Shown here: one piece after another, positions 23,673-31,611 of the stretch | How positions within the stretch are numbered: position 1 is the first letter of the stretch | Layout: each line of letters begins with the position of its first letter | Assembly: GCA_944322875.1 (NCBI GenBank) | Contig: CALUQI010000008.1 | Coordinates: forward strand, 1 to 37,491 | Source: Candidatus Gastranaerophilales bacterium | Lineage (GTDB): Bacteria > Cyanobacteriota > Vampirovibrionia > Gastranaerophilales > Gastranaerophilaceae | Length of the DNA stretch: 37,491 nucleotides | Direction: 5' to 3' | Notes under the pieces: generated by a model | Databases searched by the model: none | Told to the model about the DNA's origin: nothing | What the model saw: only the letters and a program-made list of their open reading frames with translations | Program-made: the position numbers and the translations under genes

Positions 23673-25524
23673 AATCGGTTTTTAGTGCACGCATTGAATT
23701 CAGTATTGAAATTAAGGCTACTCCTACATCGGCAAATACTGCACCCCATATTGTCATTAACCCTATACCTCCAAGCAGGAGAAATAATGCTTTTGTTACT
23801 ATTATGAAAATGATATTTTGCTTAATTATTTGCATTGTTTTCTGTGCTATTTTTATTGCTAATGCTACCTTAATTGGTTTGTCATCCATTATTACCACAT
23901 CTGCAGCTTCTATTGCCGCATCAGATCCGATTGCGCCCATTGCTATCCCTATGTCTGCTCTTGCCAGTACTGGTGCATCATTTATTCCGTCACCTGCAAA
24001 TATTATACTTTTATTGTCCGGTTTTATTTCTATTAATTCTTCTATTTTTTTTACTTTTTCTGTCGGTAATAGTTGTGAATAATATTCGGTTATCTTAAGT
24101 TTTTGTGCTATTAATTCAGCTGTGCTCTTATTATCACCGGTAAGCATTATTACTTTGTCTGCAAGCTTTTTTAATATTTGAATCGCTTTGACTGAATCTT
24201 CTTTTTCTTCGTCAGATATGATTAGATATCCTTTGTATTTTGAGTCCTCCGCTACATAAATTATCGTCCCTGTTTTATTAACTGGTTCGTATTTAATATC
24301 GTTAACCTCCATAAGCCTCTTGCTGCCAATAAGTACAGTATGTCCGTTTACTTTTGCTTTTATACCTTCTCCTGCTTTCTCGGTTATATCTGAAATTGTA
24401 CTTGTATCAATCATTTTTTTGTATGCTGTTTTTATTGATGTTGCAATCGGATGATTAGAATAATTTTCTGCCGTAGCTGCAAGTTTGAGTAATTCTAATT
24501 TGGATAGCCCGTCTGCCGGCTTTATATCGGTTACAGTAAAAGACCCTTTTGTCAGTGTGCCAGTTTTATCAAATACTATTGCGTAAGGCTTTGAGAGAGA
24601 TTCAATATAGTTGCTTCCCTTGATCAATACCCCGTGTCTTGATGCTCCTCCTATTCCGGCAAAAAATCCCAATGGTATTGATATTACAAGTGCACACGGA
24701 CATGATATTACTAAAAACGTTAGTGCCCTTTCTAACCAGATTGTATATGGCTCTGAAATTATTAATGGGGGCAAAATTGCCAAAATCGTTGCTAAAAAAA
24801 CAACCGCCGGAGTATAATATCTGGCAAATTTTGTTATGAAATTTTCGGTTTTTGTTTTTTTTGAATTCGCATGTTCAACTAGTTCAAGAATTTTTGAAAC
24901 GGTTGTCTCTTCATATTCCTTGTTCACTTTTATTTTTAATAAACCGTCTCTGTTTATACAACCGCTCAAAACTGAATCGCCAATCCGAAGTTCTTTGGGT
25001 AATGACTCCCCGGTTAGTACCGAAAAGTCTATTGTAGCATGTCCTTCTGTTATTGTTCCGTCAAGTGGTACCTTTTCTCCTGTTTGTACTATTATTATAT
25101 CATTTATGTGAACTTCTTTAGGCGATTTGCGCACTATTATGCCATTCTCTTCTATATTTGCATATTCTGAACGTATATCCATTAGTGAACTTATTGATTT
25201 GCGGGATTTGCTTATCGCTTTGTTTTGTAAATATTCACCAAGCCTATATAAAACCATTACCATTATTGCTTCAGGATATTCCCCGATTATGATTGCTCCT
25301 ATCGTTGCTATGCTCATTAAAAAATTCTCGTCAAATAGGTGACCCTTATATAGGTTTATTGCCGCTTTCGTTAAAATTTCTCCACCTGCGATTATATAAG
25401 CGCTAATATATAATAAAGCTGTTGTATTCAAGTAGTCCTGTTGTACTCCAAAAATTAGCACTATCACTGCAAGTGTTATATAAATTCCGCTGCTTCCTTT
25501 GTTTTCGCTGTCATGCTCGCACAT
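23659..25524 (-). CDS. zntA: Heavy-metal P1B-type ATPase (zinc/cadmium efflux)
   Basis: A membrane pump that exports divalent metal using ATP. Motifs: TGES (171-174), the transmembrane metal motif Cys275-Pro276-Cys277, phosphorylated Asp319 in DKTGTLT, His358-Pro359, and GDGIND before the last helices. The final helices read VTKALFLLLGGIGLMTIWGAVFADVG (in pieces), with the Lys and Asp seen in ZntA, which point to Zn, Cd and Pb rather than copper. No HMA metal-binding domain is present at the N-terminus; only a Cys/His-bearing start (MCEHD) may deliver metal. The gene is divergent from a SmtB-like repressor, with an operator between its -35 and -10 boxes. The symbol follows function, not proven orthology. 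Confidence 0.93.
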   Translation of the reverse strand: MCEHDSENKGSSGIYITLAVIVLIFGVQQDYLNTTALLYISAYIIAGGEILTKAAINLYKGHLFDENFLMSIATIGAIIIGEYPEAIMVMVLYRLGEYLQNKAISKSRKSISSLMDIRSEYANIEENGIIVRKSPKEVHINDIIIVQTGEKVPLDGTITEGHATIDFSVLTGESLPKELRIGDSVLSGCINRDGLLKIKVNKEYEETTVSKILELVEHANSKKTKTENFITKFARYYTPAVVFLATILAILPPLIISEPYTIWLERALTFLVISCPCALVISIPLGFFAGIGGASRHGVLIKGSNYIESLSKPYAIVFDKTGTLTKGSFTVTDIKPADGLSKLELLKLAATAENYSNHPIATSIKTAYKKMIDTSTISDITEKAGEGIKAKVNGHTVLIGSKRLMEVNDIKYEPVNKTGTIIYVAEDSKYKGYLIISDEEKEDSVKAIQILKKLADKVIMLTGDNKSTAELIAQKLKITEYYSQLLPTEKVKKIEELIEIKPDNKSIIFAGDGINDAPVLARADIGIAMGAIGSDAAIEAADVVIMDDKPIKVALAIKIAQKTMQIIKQNIIFIIVTKALFLLLGGIGLMTIWGAVFADVGVALISILNSMRALKTDFTVR

Positions 25525-25544
25525 CGTTTCTTTCCTTTATTAAT

Positions 25545-25574
25545 ATTATAATTGAACAACTGTTCAATTGTCAA
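25545..25574 (-). promoter_or_regulatory. ATPase promoter with operator 1 between its boxes
   Basis: Minus strand TTGACA (25574..25569), 18 nt, TATAAT (25550..25545): both boxes are perfect consensus. The spacer is filled by the palindrome AATTGAACA-AC-TGTTCAATT (25550-25569), a typical SmtB/ArsR-type operator. A bound repressor would block RNA polymerase directly. Confidence 0.8.
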
Positions 25575-25610
25575 GTGCGTATAAAACTTATTTTACAAAA
25601 ATTAATAATA

Positions 25611-25640
25611 ATTGAACAACTATTCAAGTAATGTTATAAT
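25611..25640 (+). promoter_or_regulatory. smtB-like gene promoter with operator 2 on its -35
   Basis: TTGAAC (25612-25617), 17 nt, TATAAT (25635-25640). ATTGAACA-AC-TATTCAAG (25611-25628) is an imperfect second copy (6 of 8 arm pairs) of operator 1, placed exactly 60 bp away. The start point about 25647 leaves a short leader with AAGGAG (25649-25654). Confidence 0.7.
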
Positions 25641-25662
25641 GTAGACAAAAGGAGTGCTTGTG

Positions 25663-26004
25663 ATGGGTGCGGATTGTGAAGCTATAAATATTGTTACTGT
25701 TAATAAGGTTAAGCCTAAAATGCCAGAGATGAATACTTTATATGATTTGTCTGATTTTTTTAAAGTTATGGGTGACGGTACACGGATACAATTATTATGG
25801 GCATTAGAGGAAAGTGAGATGTGTGTCGGCGATTTGGCTGTGCTTTTAAATATGACCAAATCTGCTGTTTCTCATCAATTAAAAGTTTTGCGAACTGCAA
25901 AGTTAGTAAAAGCATTTAAAAAAGGTAAGAATGTATATTATTCGCTTAATGATGCCCATGTGAAGACAATTTTAGAGATGGCTTTGGATCATATAAGGGA
26001 ATAG
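25663..26004 (+). CDS. SmtB/ArsR-family zinc-sensing repressor
   Basis: A 113 aa winged-helix dimer that leaves DNA when metal binds. Asp97, His99, His110 and Glu113 have the spacing 0, 2, 13, 16 of the alpha5 zinc site of cyanobacterial SmtB, including the terminal Glu; Glu113 is the last residue. The alpha3 part keeps Cys54 and Asp57 (EMCVGDLA), and Cys5 may serve the N-terminal ligand, so an alpha3N site is also possible. The recognition helix reads MTKSAVSHQLKVLR. I choose the ATG at 25663 (AAGGAG 8 nt upstream); GTG codons at 25654 and 25660 overlap or crowd that site. It regulates the divergent ATPase and itself, by the paired operators. Confidence 0.93.
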   Translation: MGADCEAINIVTVNKVKPKMPEMNTLYDLSDFFKVMGDGTRIQLLWALEESEMCVGDLAVLLNMTKSAVSHQLKVLRTAKLVKAFKKGKNVYYSLNDAHVKTILEMALDHIRE

Positions 26005-26005
26005 T

Positions 26006-26461
26006 TTAGTTAGATTTTATGTAATTATCTATTATCTGAGCGGCGTCAGCTATGAAGTTTTCACATGGCCTGTTTTGGTAGTATTGTTCAGTCCTTTTAT
26101 CAGGTATCGGTGATAGTGGTTCTTTTTCCAAACCAAGAAGTTCTCTGCAGATAATAGTTTTGTGTTTTCTTCTGAATTCATTAGCAAGATTTTGAATTCT
26201 TGTATAATGTTCAGTTTTAACATCATCATTATTTGGTTCGGTATATCCATATTTAAAACCTGCTATCATAAACATTGCACTGACTGCTCCGCACACTTCT
26301 CTTAATCTGCCCATGCCTCCGCCAAATGAAGATGATAATTTTAGGGCTGTTTCGAGATCTATGTTTAATTCCTCACAAAATGTGCAAAATACCGATTGGG
26401 CACAATTGTAGCCTTCGTGAAACATTTTTTTTGCTTGCTCGGATTTGTTTTTCATACACAT
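26006..26461 (-). CDS. C_GCAxxG_C_C family protein, 151 aa
   Basis: A small protein of the putative redox-active C_GCAxxG_C_C family, common in anaerobes. Visible: EGYNCAQSVFCTFCEEL, then SSFGGGMGRLREVCGAVSAMFMIAGF, and near the C-terminus R-P-C-E-N-F. Conserved cysteines suggest bound metal or disulfide chemistry; the biochemical role is not known. The ATG at 26461 is accepted though M3 is also possible. It converges on the SmtB-like gene with a 1-nt gap and lies upstream of the GH13 gene's 3' end by 36 nt on the same strand direction order. Confidence 0.86.
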   Translation of the reverse strand: MCMKNKSEQAKKMFHEGYNCAQSVFCTFCEELNIDLETALKLSSSFGGGMGRLREVCGAVSAMFMIAGFKYGYTEPNNDDVKTEHYTRIQNLANEFRRKHKTIICRELLGLEKEPLSPIPDKRTEQYYQNRPCENFIADAAQIIDNYIKSN

Positions 26462-26497
26462 AATTATAAAACAAATTAATATAAATTACATACAAAA

Positions 26498-28546
26498 TTA
26501 TATTTTTAACCACAATGTTTCGTATGGTTTTAACCTTATAATGAGTTGTTTCTCTTTTACTGATGCTTTCATCATTTTATCTGATAGCAGATCGTGAAAA
26601 TATATTTCTTTTGCTTTTTTGCCAAAATCGTCGTTTGCAAGGTTTACTGTTGCTCTTGTTCGAGTTTTTGAAAGATTATTTATTACAATTACTCTTGTTG
26701 TATCCAATGTCCTCATGTAGGCAAAAACTTCAGGTGATGTTGTTTTCATTTCTGTAAAAGTACCTCTCGACATTACCGGATATTGTTTTCTTACTTCAAT
26801 AAGTTTTTTTACTTTCTCGTATACTTTGTTATTAAATGTTCCTTTTTGTATTGCCGCATTTTTAAAGGTTGTTGAGGTAATTGGACCACGATTTATATCT
26901 CTGCTGTCAAAATAACTCAACATATTCACTTTATTTTTGCTATGCGTTTGTTTATATTCTCTTATTTTGGCATTACGTTTGGCATTTGCATAATTATTTT
27001 GAATTCCTATTTCATCACCGTAGTATATTATGGGTATTCCCGGCAATGAAAGCAATATTGAAAAAGCCATACCTATCCTATCGGGGTTATTGTCTAAAAA
27101 GTTTGCCAGTCTTCCGCTAACTCCAAATCCCTTTCTACAACCAGCACCTTTGGGGGCTAAGTCTTCAAATAAAAGCTCCCTAGTGCTTTCGTTTACCATT
27201 TCTAGTGTTAATTCATCGTGTACTCGTAAAAATATTCCCCAAGATGCACTTTCAGGTATTTGCGGGGTATCTTTATAGGCTTTCCAAAAGTAGCTGTTCT
27301 TGCCTGTAACCATGGACGCCCATATAGCAGGCATATATGGAAAATGATAAGCAATTTGAACTTCATCAGTTCTTGTAAGTTCTTTTTCTTTCCCGTCCAT
27401 TATAGGTTTTACCTTGCGTTCCGTTCCATAATAAGGTAATATTTTATTCGGTAGCTGACAGGCTTCTGCTTGAATTACCGATCTTGGTGCTACGGCTTGG
27501 ATGTATGCACTTAAAAGTTTTATTATTCTGTGAGTTTTTGCTAAGTTCTCGGCATCTGTTCCGTCCTCTTTTATCAGATATGGAATTGCATCCATTCTAA
27601 ATATATCTATACCTAGGTTTGCCCAAAAACTTATTGTTTCTAAGTTGTAATATAATACTTGCGGGTTTTCCCAATTTATATCAAGTTGAAATGGATAAAA
27701 TGTGTGGTAAAAATAGTAATCTTTATCTTTTATTTGTACTTTCCTGTAATGATTATCGGTAATTTCCGGAAACATTAATCGTCTCTTTGATATTTTCCCG
27801 GATGGTTCTTTGTATTCTACAACTTGACCTAATTTAGGATCTTTATATTTTATATTTGCTGGTAGTTCCTCTCTTACTACAAAATAATTCAATTTTTCTA
27901 AGTTGCCGTTTTGAATATCCTTAAACCATTCGTGCTCATCTGAAAAGTGATTTAGAACAAGATCTGCTTTTATTTTGAATCCTTTCTCCTTTGCTGCTTT
28001 TAAAAAGTCTTTAAATTCCGGCATGCCTCCCAGATCTGACCTTACATTTCTTGGATTTCTGACATCAAATCCCGAATCCTTCATTGGTGAATCAGCAAAC
28101 GGGAGTATGTATATGGTAGTTACTCCTAATCCTTTCAAATAATCAAGCATTTTTATATCGTCTTTAAAAGTGTTTGTGCTATTTTGATTTTTTACACCGA
28201 ATTGATCAGCATAAAACATATAAACTATTTCATCTTTATACCAGTCTGCCGGTCGGTTTAGATCTTCTTCCTTTAGTTCTTTTGAACGTGTTTGTTTGGT
28301 TTTTAACGCTATTTGCTCTACGTTTGCATAGATTGTTTCTACATTATCCGCGCCGTAGATTTTGGCTATTGAAGTTTTTATTTCTTTTTCTAATTTATGG
28401 GGAATTACTGCTGTATTTGAATTGCTTTGCTGTAATTCGGATGTCTTTGTTGATGTGTTAATTTCGGAACAAAATGCTGCCGCGTTACTAATTATAGTGC
28501 ATAGCAGAAATATAGAAATTAATTTGCGTTTACTTAGGAATGTCAT
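26498..28546 (-). CDS. Exported trehalose-synthase-like GH13 glycoside hydrolase
   Basis: A 682 aa enzyme of the alpha-amylase clan. The signal peptide MTFLSKRKLISIFLLCTI with cleavage after about residue 24-26 marks it for export. The (beta/alpha)8 barrel starts at WYKDEIVYMFY (102-112). Catalytic residues: nucleophile Asp319 (FRMDA), acid/base Glu361 (QAEAC) and Asp444 (RVHDELT). The stretch 313-323 (IDIFRMDAIPY), HFPYMP (401-406) and SLPGIPIIYYGDEIG match trehalose synthase (TreS, GH13_16) more than plain amylase. TreS converts maltose and trehalose in the cytoplasm; an exported member would act on maltose, trehalose or short alpha-glucans in the periplasm. An amylase-like or amylosucrase-like activity is the main alternative. 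Confidence 0.9.
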   Translation of the reverse strand: MTFLSKRKLISIFLLCTIISNAAAFCSEINTSTKTSELQQSNSNTAVIPHKLEKEIKTSIAKIYGADNVETIYANVEQIALKTKQTRSKELKEEDLNRPADWYKDEIVYMFYADQFGVKNQNSTNTFKDDIKMLDYLKGLGVTTIYILPFADSPMKDSGFDVRNPRNVRSDLGGMPEFKDFLKAAKEKGFKIKADLVLNHFSDEHEWFKDIQNGNLEKLNYFVVREELPANIKYKDPKLGQVVEYKEPSGKISKRRLMFPEITDNHYRKVQIKDKDYYFYHTFYPFQLDINWENPQVLYYNLETISFWANLGIDIFRMDAIPYLIKEDGTDAENLAKTHRIIKLLSAYIQAVAPRSVIQAEACQLPNKILPYYGTERKVKPIMDGKEKELTRTDEVQIAYHFPYMPAIWASMVTGKNSYFWKAYKDTPQIPESASWGIFLRVHDELTLEMVNESTRELLFEDLAPKGAGCRKGFGVSGRLANFLDNNPDRIGMAFSILLSLPGIPIIYYGDEIGIQNNYANAKRNAKIREYKQTHSKNKVNMLSYFDSRDINRGPITSTTFKNAAIQKGTFNNKVYEKVKKLIEVRKQYPVMSRGTFTEMKTTSPEVFAYMRTLDTTRVIVINNLSKTRTRATVNLANDDFGKKAKEIYFHDLLSDKMMKASVKEKQLIIRLKPYETLWLKI

Positions 28547-28644
28547 AGGTTAATTGTACCTTAAAAATCTTTTATTTTAAAATATGTTCTTCTGTGGAAT
28601 GTATTTTTTTTTGTATTTTGTATCTTTTATTTAGGAGAAATATT

Positions 28645-29616
28645 ATGGATAATTTTATGCATAAAAGTGTTAATTTAACAAAACAAGTTAGTCTGTTTAA
28701 TGCAGGATTAGAAAAAAGTCATGTTAAGCCTATTTATCAGATGACTTATGAACAGGCACGTTTGTTTTTGGAAAAATTGCAGGCCGACTCTCATCAAAAT
28801 ATTGATGCTGATATTGAGGATAAGGCAGTATATACAGAGAATTCCGGAACTGTTGATTTGCGTATAGTGAGACCTAAAAACTTACAAGATAATATTTTGC
28901 CTGTCATATTGTATATTCACGGTGGTGGATGGGTTATGGGTGGGAAAAATACTCACGATATGCTTATTAGAAAACTTGCTCTTGCAACTTCTTCTGTTGT
29001 GGTTTTTCCGGAGTATTCTCTTTCTCCTGAAGCTAAGTTCCCGATCGCGTTGTATCAGTGTTATGATGTATTAAAATACTTATACAGTTTTCCTGATGAA
29101 TTTAATATAGATAATAAAAAAATTGTTATTGCAGGTGATAGTGCAGGTGGAAATATGACTGCTTCGATTGCTTTAATGTCAAAGTATTCATCAGGTCCGC
29201 ATATTTCATTTCAGATTCTATTATACCCCGTTACTGATTTGGATATGTCTGCTAAATCTTATCAAGAATTTGAAAACGGACCATGGCTTACTAAAAAAGC
29301 CATGGAGTGGTTCATTAATGCATATATTTCTGATAAAAGTGTAAAAAATGATATTTATGCTTCTCCATTAAAAGCTCCTTTGGATAAATTGGTGGGGATG
29401 CCTCCTGCACTTGTTATTACTGCTCAAAATGATGTTTTGAGAGATGAAGGTGAATTATTCGCTGATAAATTAATAAATGCTGGTGTGGATGTATTATCTG
29501 TCAGAATTAATTCCACTCAGCATGACTTTCTCATGCTTAATGCTCTGCAAAATACACCTCAATTTGACGGTTGTATGTCTATTATAAAAAATTGTTTGGA
29601 TAAAGCTTTTAATTAA
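28645..29616 (+). CDS. Alpha/beta hydrolase, hormone-sensitive-lipase (HSL) family esterase
   Basis: A 323 aa cytoplasmic esterase for small esters. The oxyanion motif is HGGGW (92-96), the nucleophile is Ser166 in GDSAGG, the acid is Asp263 (QNDVLRDEG) and the base is His293 (TQHDFL), a complete triad. The ATG at 28645 is preferred because TTTAGGAGAAAT lies directly upstream; a longer frame begins at 28594 but has no such site. It is divergent from the GH13 gene with a 98-nt gap and convergent with the OadG-like gene, 4 nt apart. The native substrate is unknown. Confidence 0.9.
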   Translation: MDNFMHKSVNLTKQVSLFNAGLEKSHVKPIYQMTYEQARLFLEKLQADSHQNIDADIEDKAVYTENSGTVDLRIVRPKNLQDNILPVILYIHGGGWVMGGKNTHDMLIRKLALATSSVVVFPEYSLSPEAKFPIALYQCYDVLKYLYSFPDEFNIDNKKIVIAGDSAGGNMTASIALMSKYSSGPHISFQILLYPVTDLDMSAKSYQEFENGPWLTKKAMEWFINAYISDKSVKNDIYASPLKAPLDKLVGMPPALVITAQNDVLRDEGELFADKLINAGVDVLSVRINSTQHDFLMLNALQNTPQFDGCMSIIKNCLDKAFN

Positions 29617-29620
29617 AAAA

Positions 29621-29866
29621 TTATTTGAGTTGTGCTCTTGCGTATGACAAAGCTATTGCTAATGCAACTTCACCTTCAGGTGAGGCTTTTGATTTTGAAA
29701 ATCCAACTTCTTCAGCTACTTTTTCTGGAAATATAATATTTATTTTCTTTATTACGTAAGACATTAGAGTCATTGCGTATATGGTTATTATTAAAAATAG
29801 AAATACTACCCCCATCCCGATCGTCATGATAACTAAACCGTCTTCCAGTAAAGAAAGATTATCCAT
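29621..29866 (-). CDS. OadG-like sodium-pump decarboxylase gamma subunit
   Basis: An 81 aa protein with one N-terminal membrane helix (about 10-35: VIMTIGMGVVFLFLIITIYAM) preceded by a short outside segment and followed by a charged cytoplasmic tail (KKINIIFPEK) and AIALSYARAQ. This is the layout of OadG/MmdD gamma or delta subunits, which anchor biotin-dependent sodium-pumping decarboxylases. AAGGAGA precedes the ATG at 29866. The partner alpha and beta subunits are not in the window, so either they are elsewhere or this is an orphan. Confidence 0.8.
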   Translation of the reverse strand: MDNLSLLEDGLVIMTIGMGVVFLFLIITIYAMTLMSYVIKKINIIFPEKVAEEVGFSKSKASPEGEVALAIALSYARAQLK

Positions 29867-29922
29867 TTGGTTCTCCTTTTATTTCTCTTCTATGCTGCTA
29901 TTTTAATATAAATAATTTTAAA

Positions 29923-30591
29923 TTACAAATTATTTGTTATTGGAATTATAATTTCAAATTCTGTCAGTGTTTTTGTTGATTTGTTTAATTTGAGTTCAGC
30001 ATTTTGCGATTCTAAATTTGTTTTGCAAATAAATAATCCAAGACCGCTTCCTGTATTTTTAGTTGTGTATCCTTCGCTGAAAATCTCTTTTTGTTTGTTT
30101 GATGGAATCATTTTCCCGTTGTTTGAAATTTTTATGTGTCCTTCTCCGTTTTTTATCTCTGCAATAATGTTTATTTCACCCTTGCTTTCAATTGCTTCAA
30201 TGGCATTTTTAATTATATTTACAATGCAGGCTATGAATTTATCGCTGTCTATATAAATTTCTCCGGTGTTTTTTATACAGCTGTTAATTTTTATTTCTTT
30301 TCCTGTCGCGTATACTTCTGATAATTTTGTTCCTGTTTCTAGTATTGTTTTAAAATCGTATTTTTTTAAGGTGAAACTGTTTATTGATTTTAAATCGAGT
30401 AATGTGTTGCTTATTATTCTTAATGAATTTTTTATGCACGATATTGCATTTTCTACTGATGGGTTTTGGTAATTATCCCGTTCTGTATTTTTCCTTATTA
30501 TCTCTGTATACATATCACATATAGATATATGATTTCTTATCTCATGTGCTATACATTTTGTTTGTGTTTTTATTATTTCGGTATCGTTCAT
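29923..30591 (-). CDS. Soluble sensor-less histidine kinase
   Basis: A 222 aa cytoplasmic kinase with only dimerization and ATPase domains. The phospho-acceptor His16 is in CIAHEIRNHIS, right at the N-terminus. The N box is NIIKNAIEAI, the F region FSEGYTTKN, and G2 SGLGLFICK. The G1 position reads SNNG, with Asn where Asp is usual; that variation is common in this subgroup. It has no transmembrane or sensor domain, so the signal must be cytoplasmic or come from a partner. It follows the NarL-type response regulator by 67 nt with a hairpin between and is its likely partner. Confidence 0.88.
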   Translation of the reverse strand: MNDTEIIKTQTKCIAHEIRNHISICDMYTEIIRKNTERDNYQNPSVENAISCIKNSLRIISNTLLDLKSINSFTLKKYDFKTILETGTKLSEVYATGKEIKINSCIKNTGEIYIDSDKFIACIVNIIKNAIEAIESKGEINIIAEIKNGEGHIKISNNGKMIPSNKQKEIFSEGYTTKNTGSGLGLFICKTNLESQNAELKLNKSTKTLTEFEIIIPITNNL

Positions 30592-30609
30592 TCTGTTTTT
30601 CCCAGTATT

Positions 30610-30635
30610 AAGGTTCAGCTTTTCAGCTGAACCTT
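30610..30635 (-). terminator. Hairpin between response regulator and kinase genes
   Basis: Minus strand AAGGTTCAGCT-GAAA-AGCTGAACCTT: an 11-bp perfect stem with a GAAA (GNRA) tetraloop, followed only by TTAATACT. The T-tract is short, so it may be a weak terminator or an attenuator setting a lower kinase level. It could also stabilise the 3' end of the regulator message. Confidence 0.6.
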
Positions 30636-30658
30636 TAATAATTTTTAACGCTCCATTT

Positions 30659-31357
30659 TTATACGGCTATCTTTGCGTGTCTTTTGTTTAGAAAACCGTT
30701 GTTTAATGCATATAGTACAGCTTGTGTTCTGTCATTTACTTGTAATTTTTGGAAAATATTGTTAACGTGTGTTTTAACCGTAGTTTCCGATATAAATAAT
30801 TTCCCCGCAATCCCTTTGTAGTTATTACCCTGTGTAAGTAAATCTAATACTTCCTCTTCTCGTGCTGTCAGGTATGTGAGAAGATTTTCTGCATCAGAAT
30901 AGTTTGACTCTTCCTTAAATGAACGTTGAAAATATTCAAAAAATCTTGAGGATAGTGCGGATGGTAAATATATTTTTCCTGCTGCTATTTCGTCAATTGC
31001 ATATATTAATTGTGCTGATGCCATTGTTTTTAGTATGTAGCCTTTCGCACCCAATTTCATCGCTCTGAATATTAAGTCGGCATCATCATATCCGCTTAAT
31101 GCTATTATCTTTGTGTTTAATCCAAGCTTTTCTATTTCTTGTATTGCCTGTAATCCGTCCTTCTCAGGCATATTTATGTCCATAAGTATTATGTCAGGGT
31201 GATATTTTTTTGTCAGACTAATACCTACATTGGCATTTGTTGTTCCACCGACAACTTCATAGTTGCTTTCCAACGAAATTAGTTCTTTGATTCCTCTTAA
31301 GTGATCTGCGTTGTCATCTATTAACAACACTCTCAATTTGTTTCTAAACTCTCTCAT
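30659..31357 (-). CDS. NarL/FixJ-type response regulator
   Basis: A 232 aa DNA-binding regulator. The receiver domain (about 1-130) has acidic pocket Asp14-Asp15, phosphorylated Asp60 (LMDINMP) and the KTMASAQ lysine region. A linker leads to a LuxR-type helix-turn-helix (about 165-225): LTAREEEVLDLLTQGNNYKGIAGKLFISETTVKTHVNNIFQKL (read in pieces). It is encoded just upstream of the histidine kinase. Target genes cannot be read from the sequence. Confidence 0.93.
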   Translation of the reverse strand: MREFRNKLRVLLIDDNADHLRGIKELISLESNYEVVGGTTNANVGISLTKKYHPDIILMDINMPEKDGLQAIQEIEKLGLNTKIIALSGYDDADLIFRAMKLGAKGYILKTMASAQLIYAIDEIAAGKIYLPSALSSRFFEYFQRSFKEESNYSDAENLLTYLTAREEEVLDLLTQGNNYKGIAGKLFISETTVKTHVNNIFQKLQVNDRTQAVLYALNNGFLNKRHAKIAV

Positions 31358-31611
31358 TTTATTTTCCCCTTAGCTTTAACCTTCAACTACACTATACATA
31401 CTACTATTTTTAGTGGGGTGTGTTCATCCATGTGCCGATTGATATTGTAGGCATGGCAGTTTGAGAATCTGGCGTAAATCTTTAGATTGATAAAAACCCT
31501 CAACCATGCTCTACACCATGATTTGCGGCATGATTGATTTTTTGTAAATATTTTTTTTGTTACTTTCTTTGGTGTACACTCGTTGTGGTATAATTCTCTC
31601 AAGGAGAAATT
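31358..31611. other. Intergenic region of 254 nt between response regulator and rmuC
   Basis: Holds the divergent control regions of the response regulator (minus) and rmuC (plus). A TATAAT lies at 31589-31594, only 18 nt before the rmuC ATG, with AAGGAG (31601-31606). It contains several CATG-bearing near repeats (CCATGTGCCG, CATGCTCTACACC, CGGCATGATTG) that could fold, but no known riboswitch or RNA family was recognised. A 71-codon minus-strand frame here is judged spurious. Confidence 0.5.

Noticed and set aside
31387-31602. 71-codon minus-strand frame between the response regulator and rmuC
   Set aside because: Basic, Cys- and Asn-rich text without family features, no ribosome site, overlaps the rmuC promoter and Shine-Dalgarno; looks like translated intergenic DNA.
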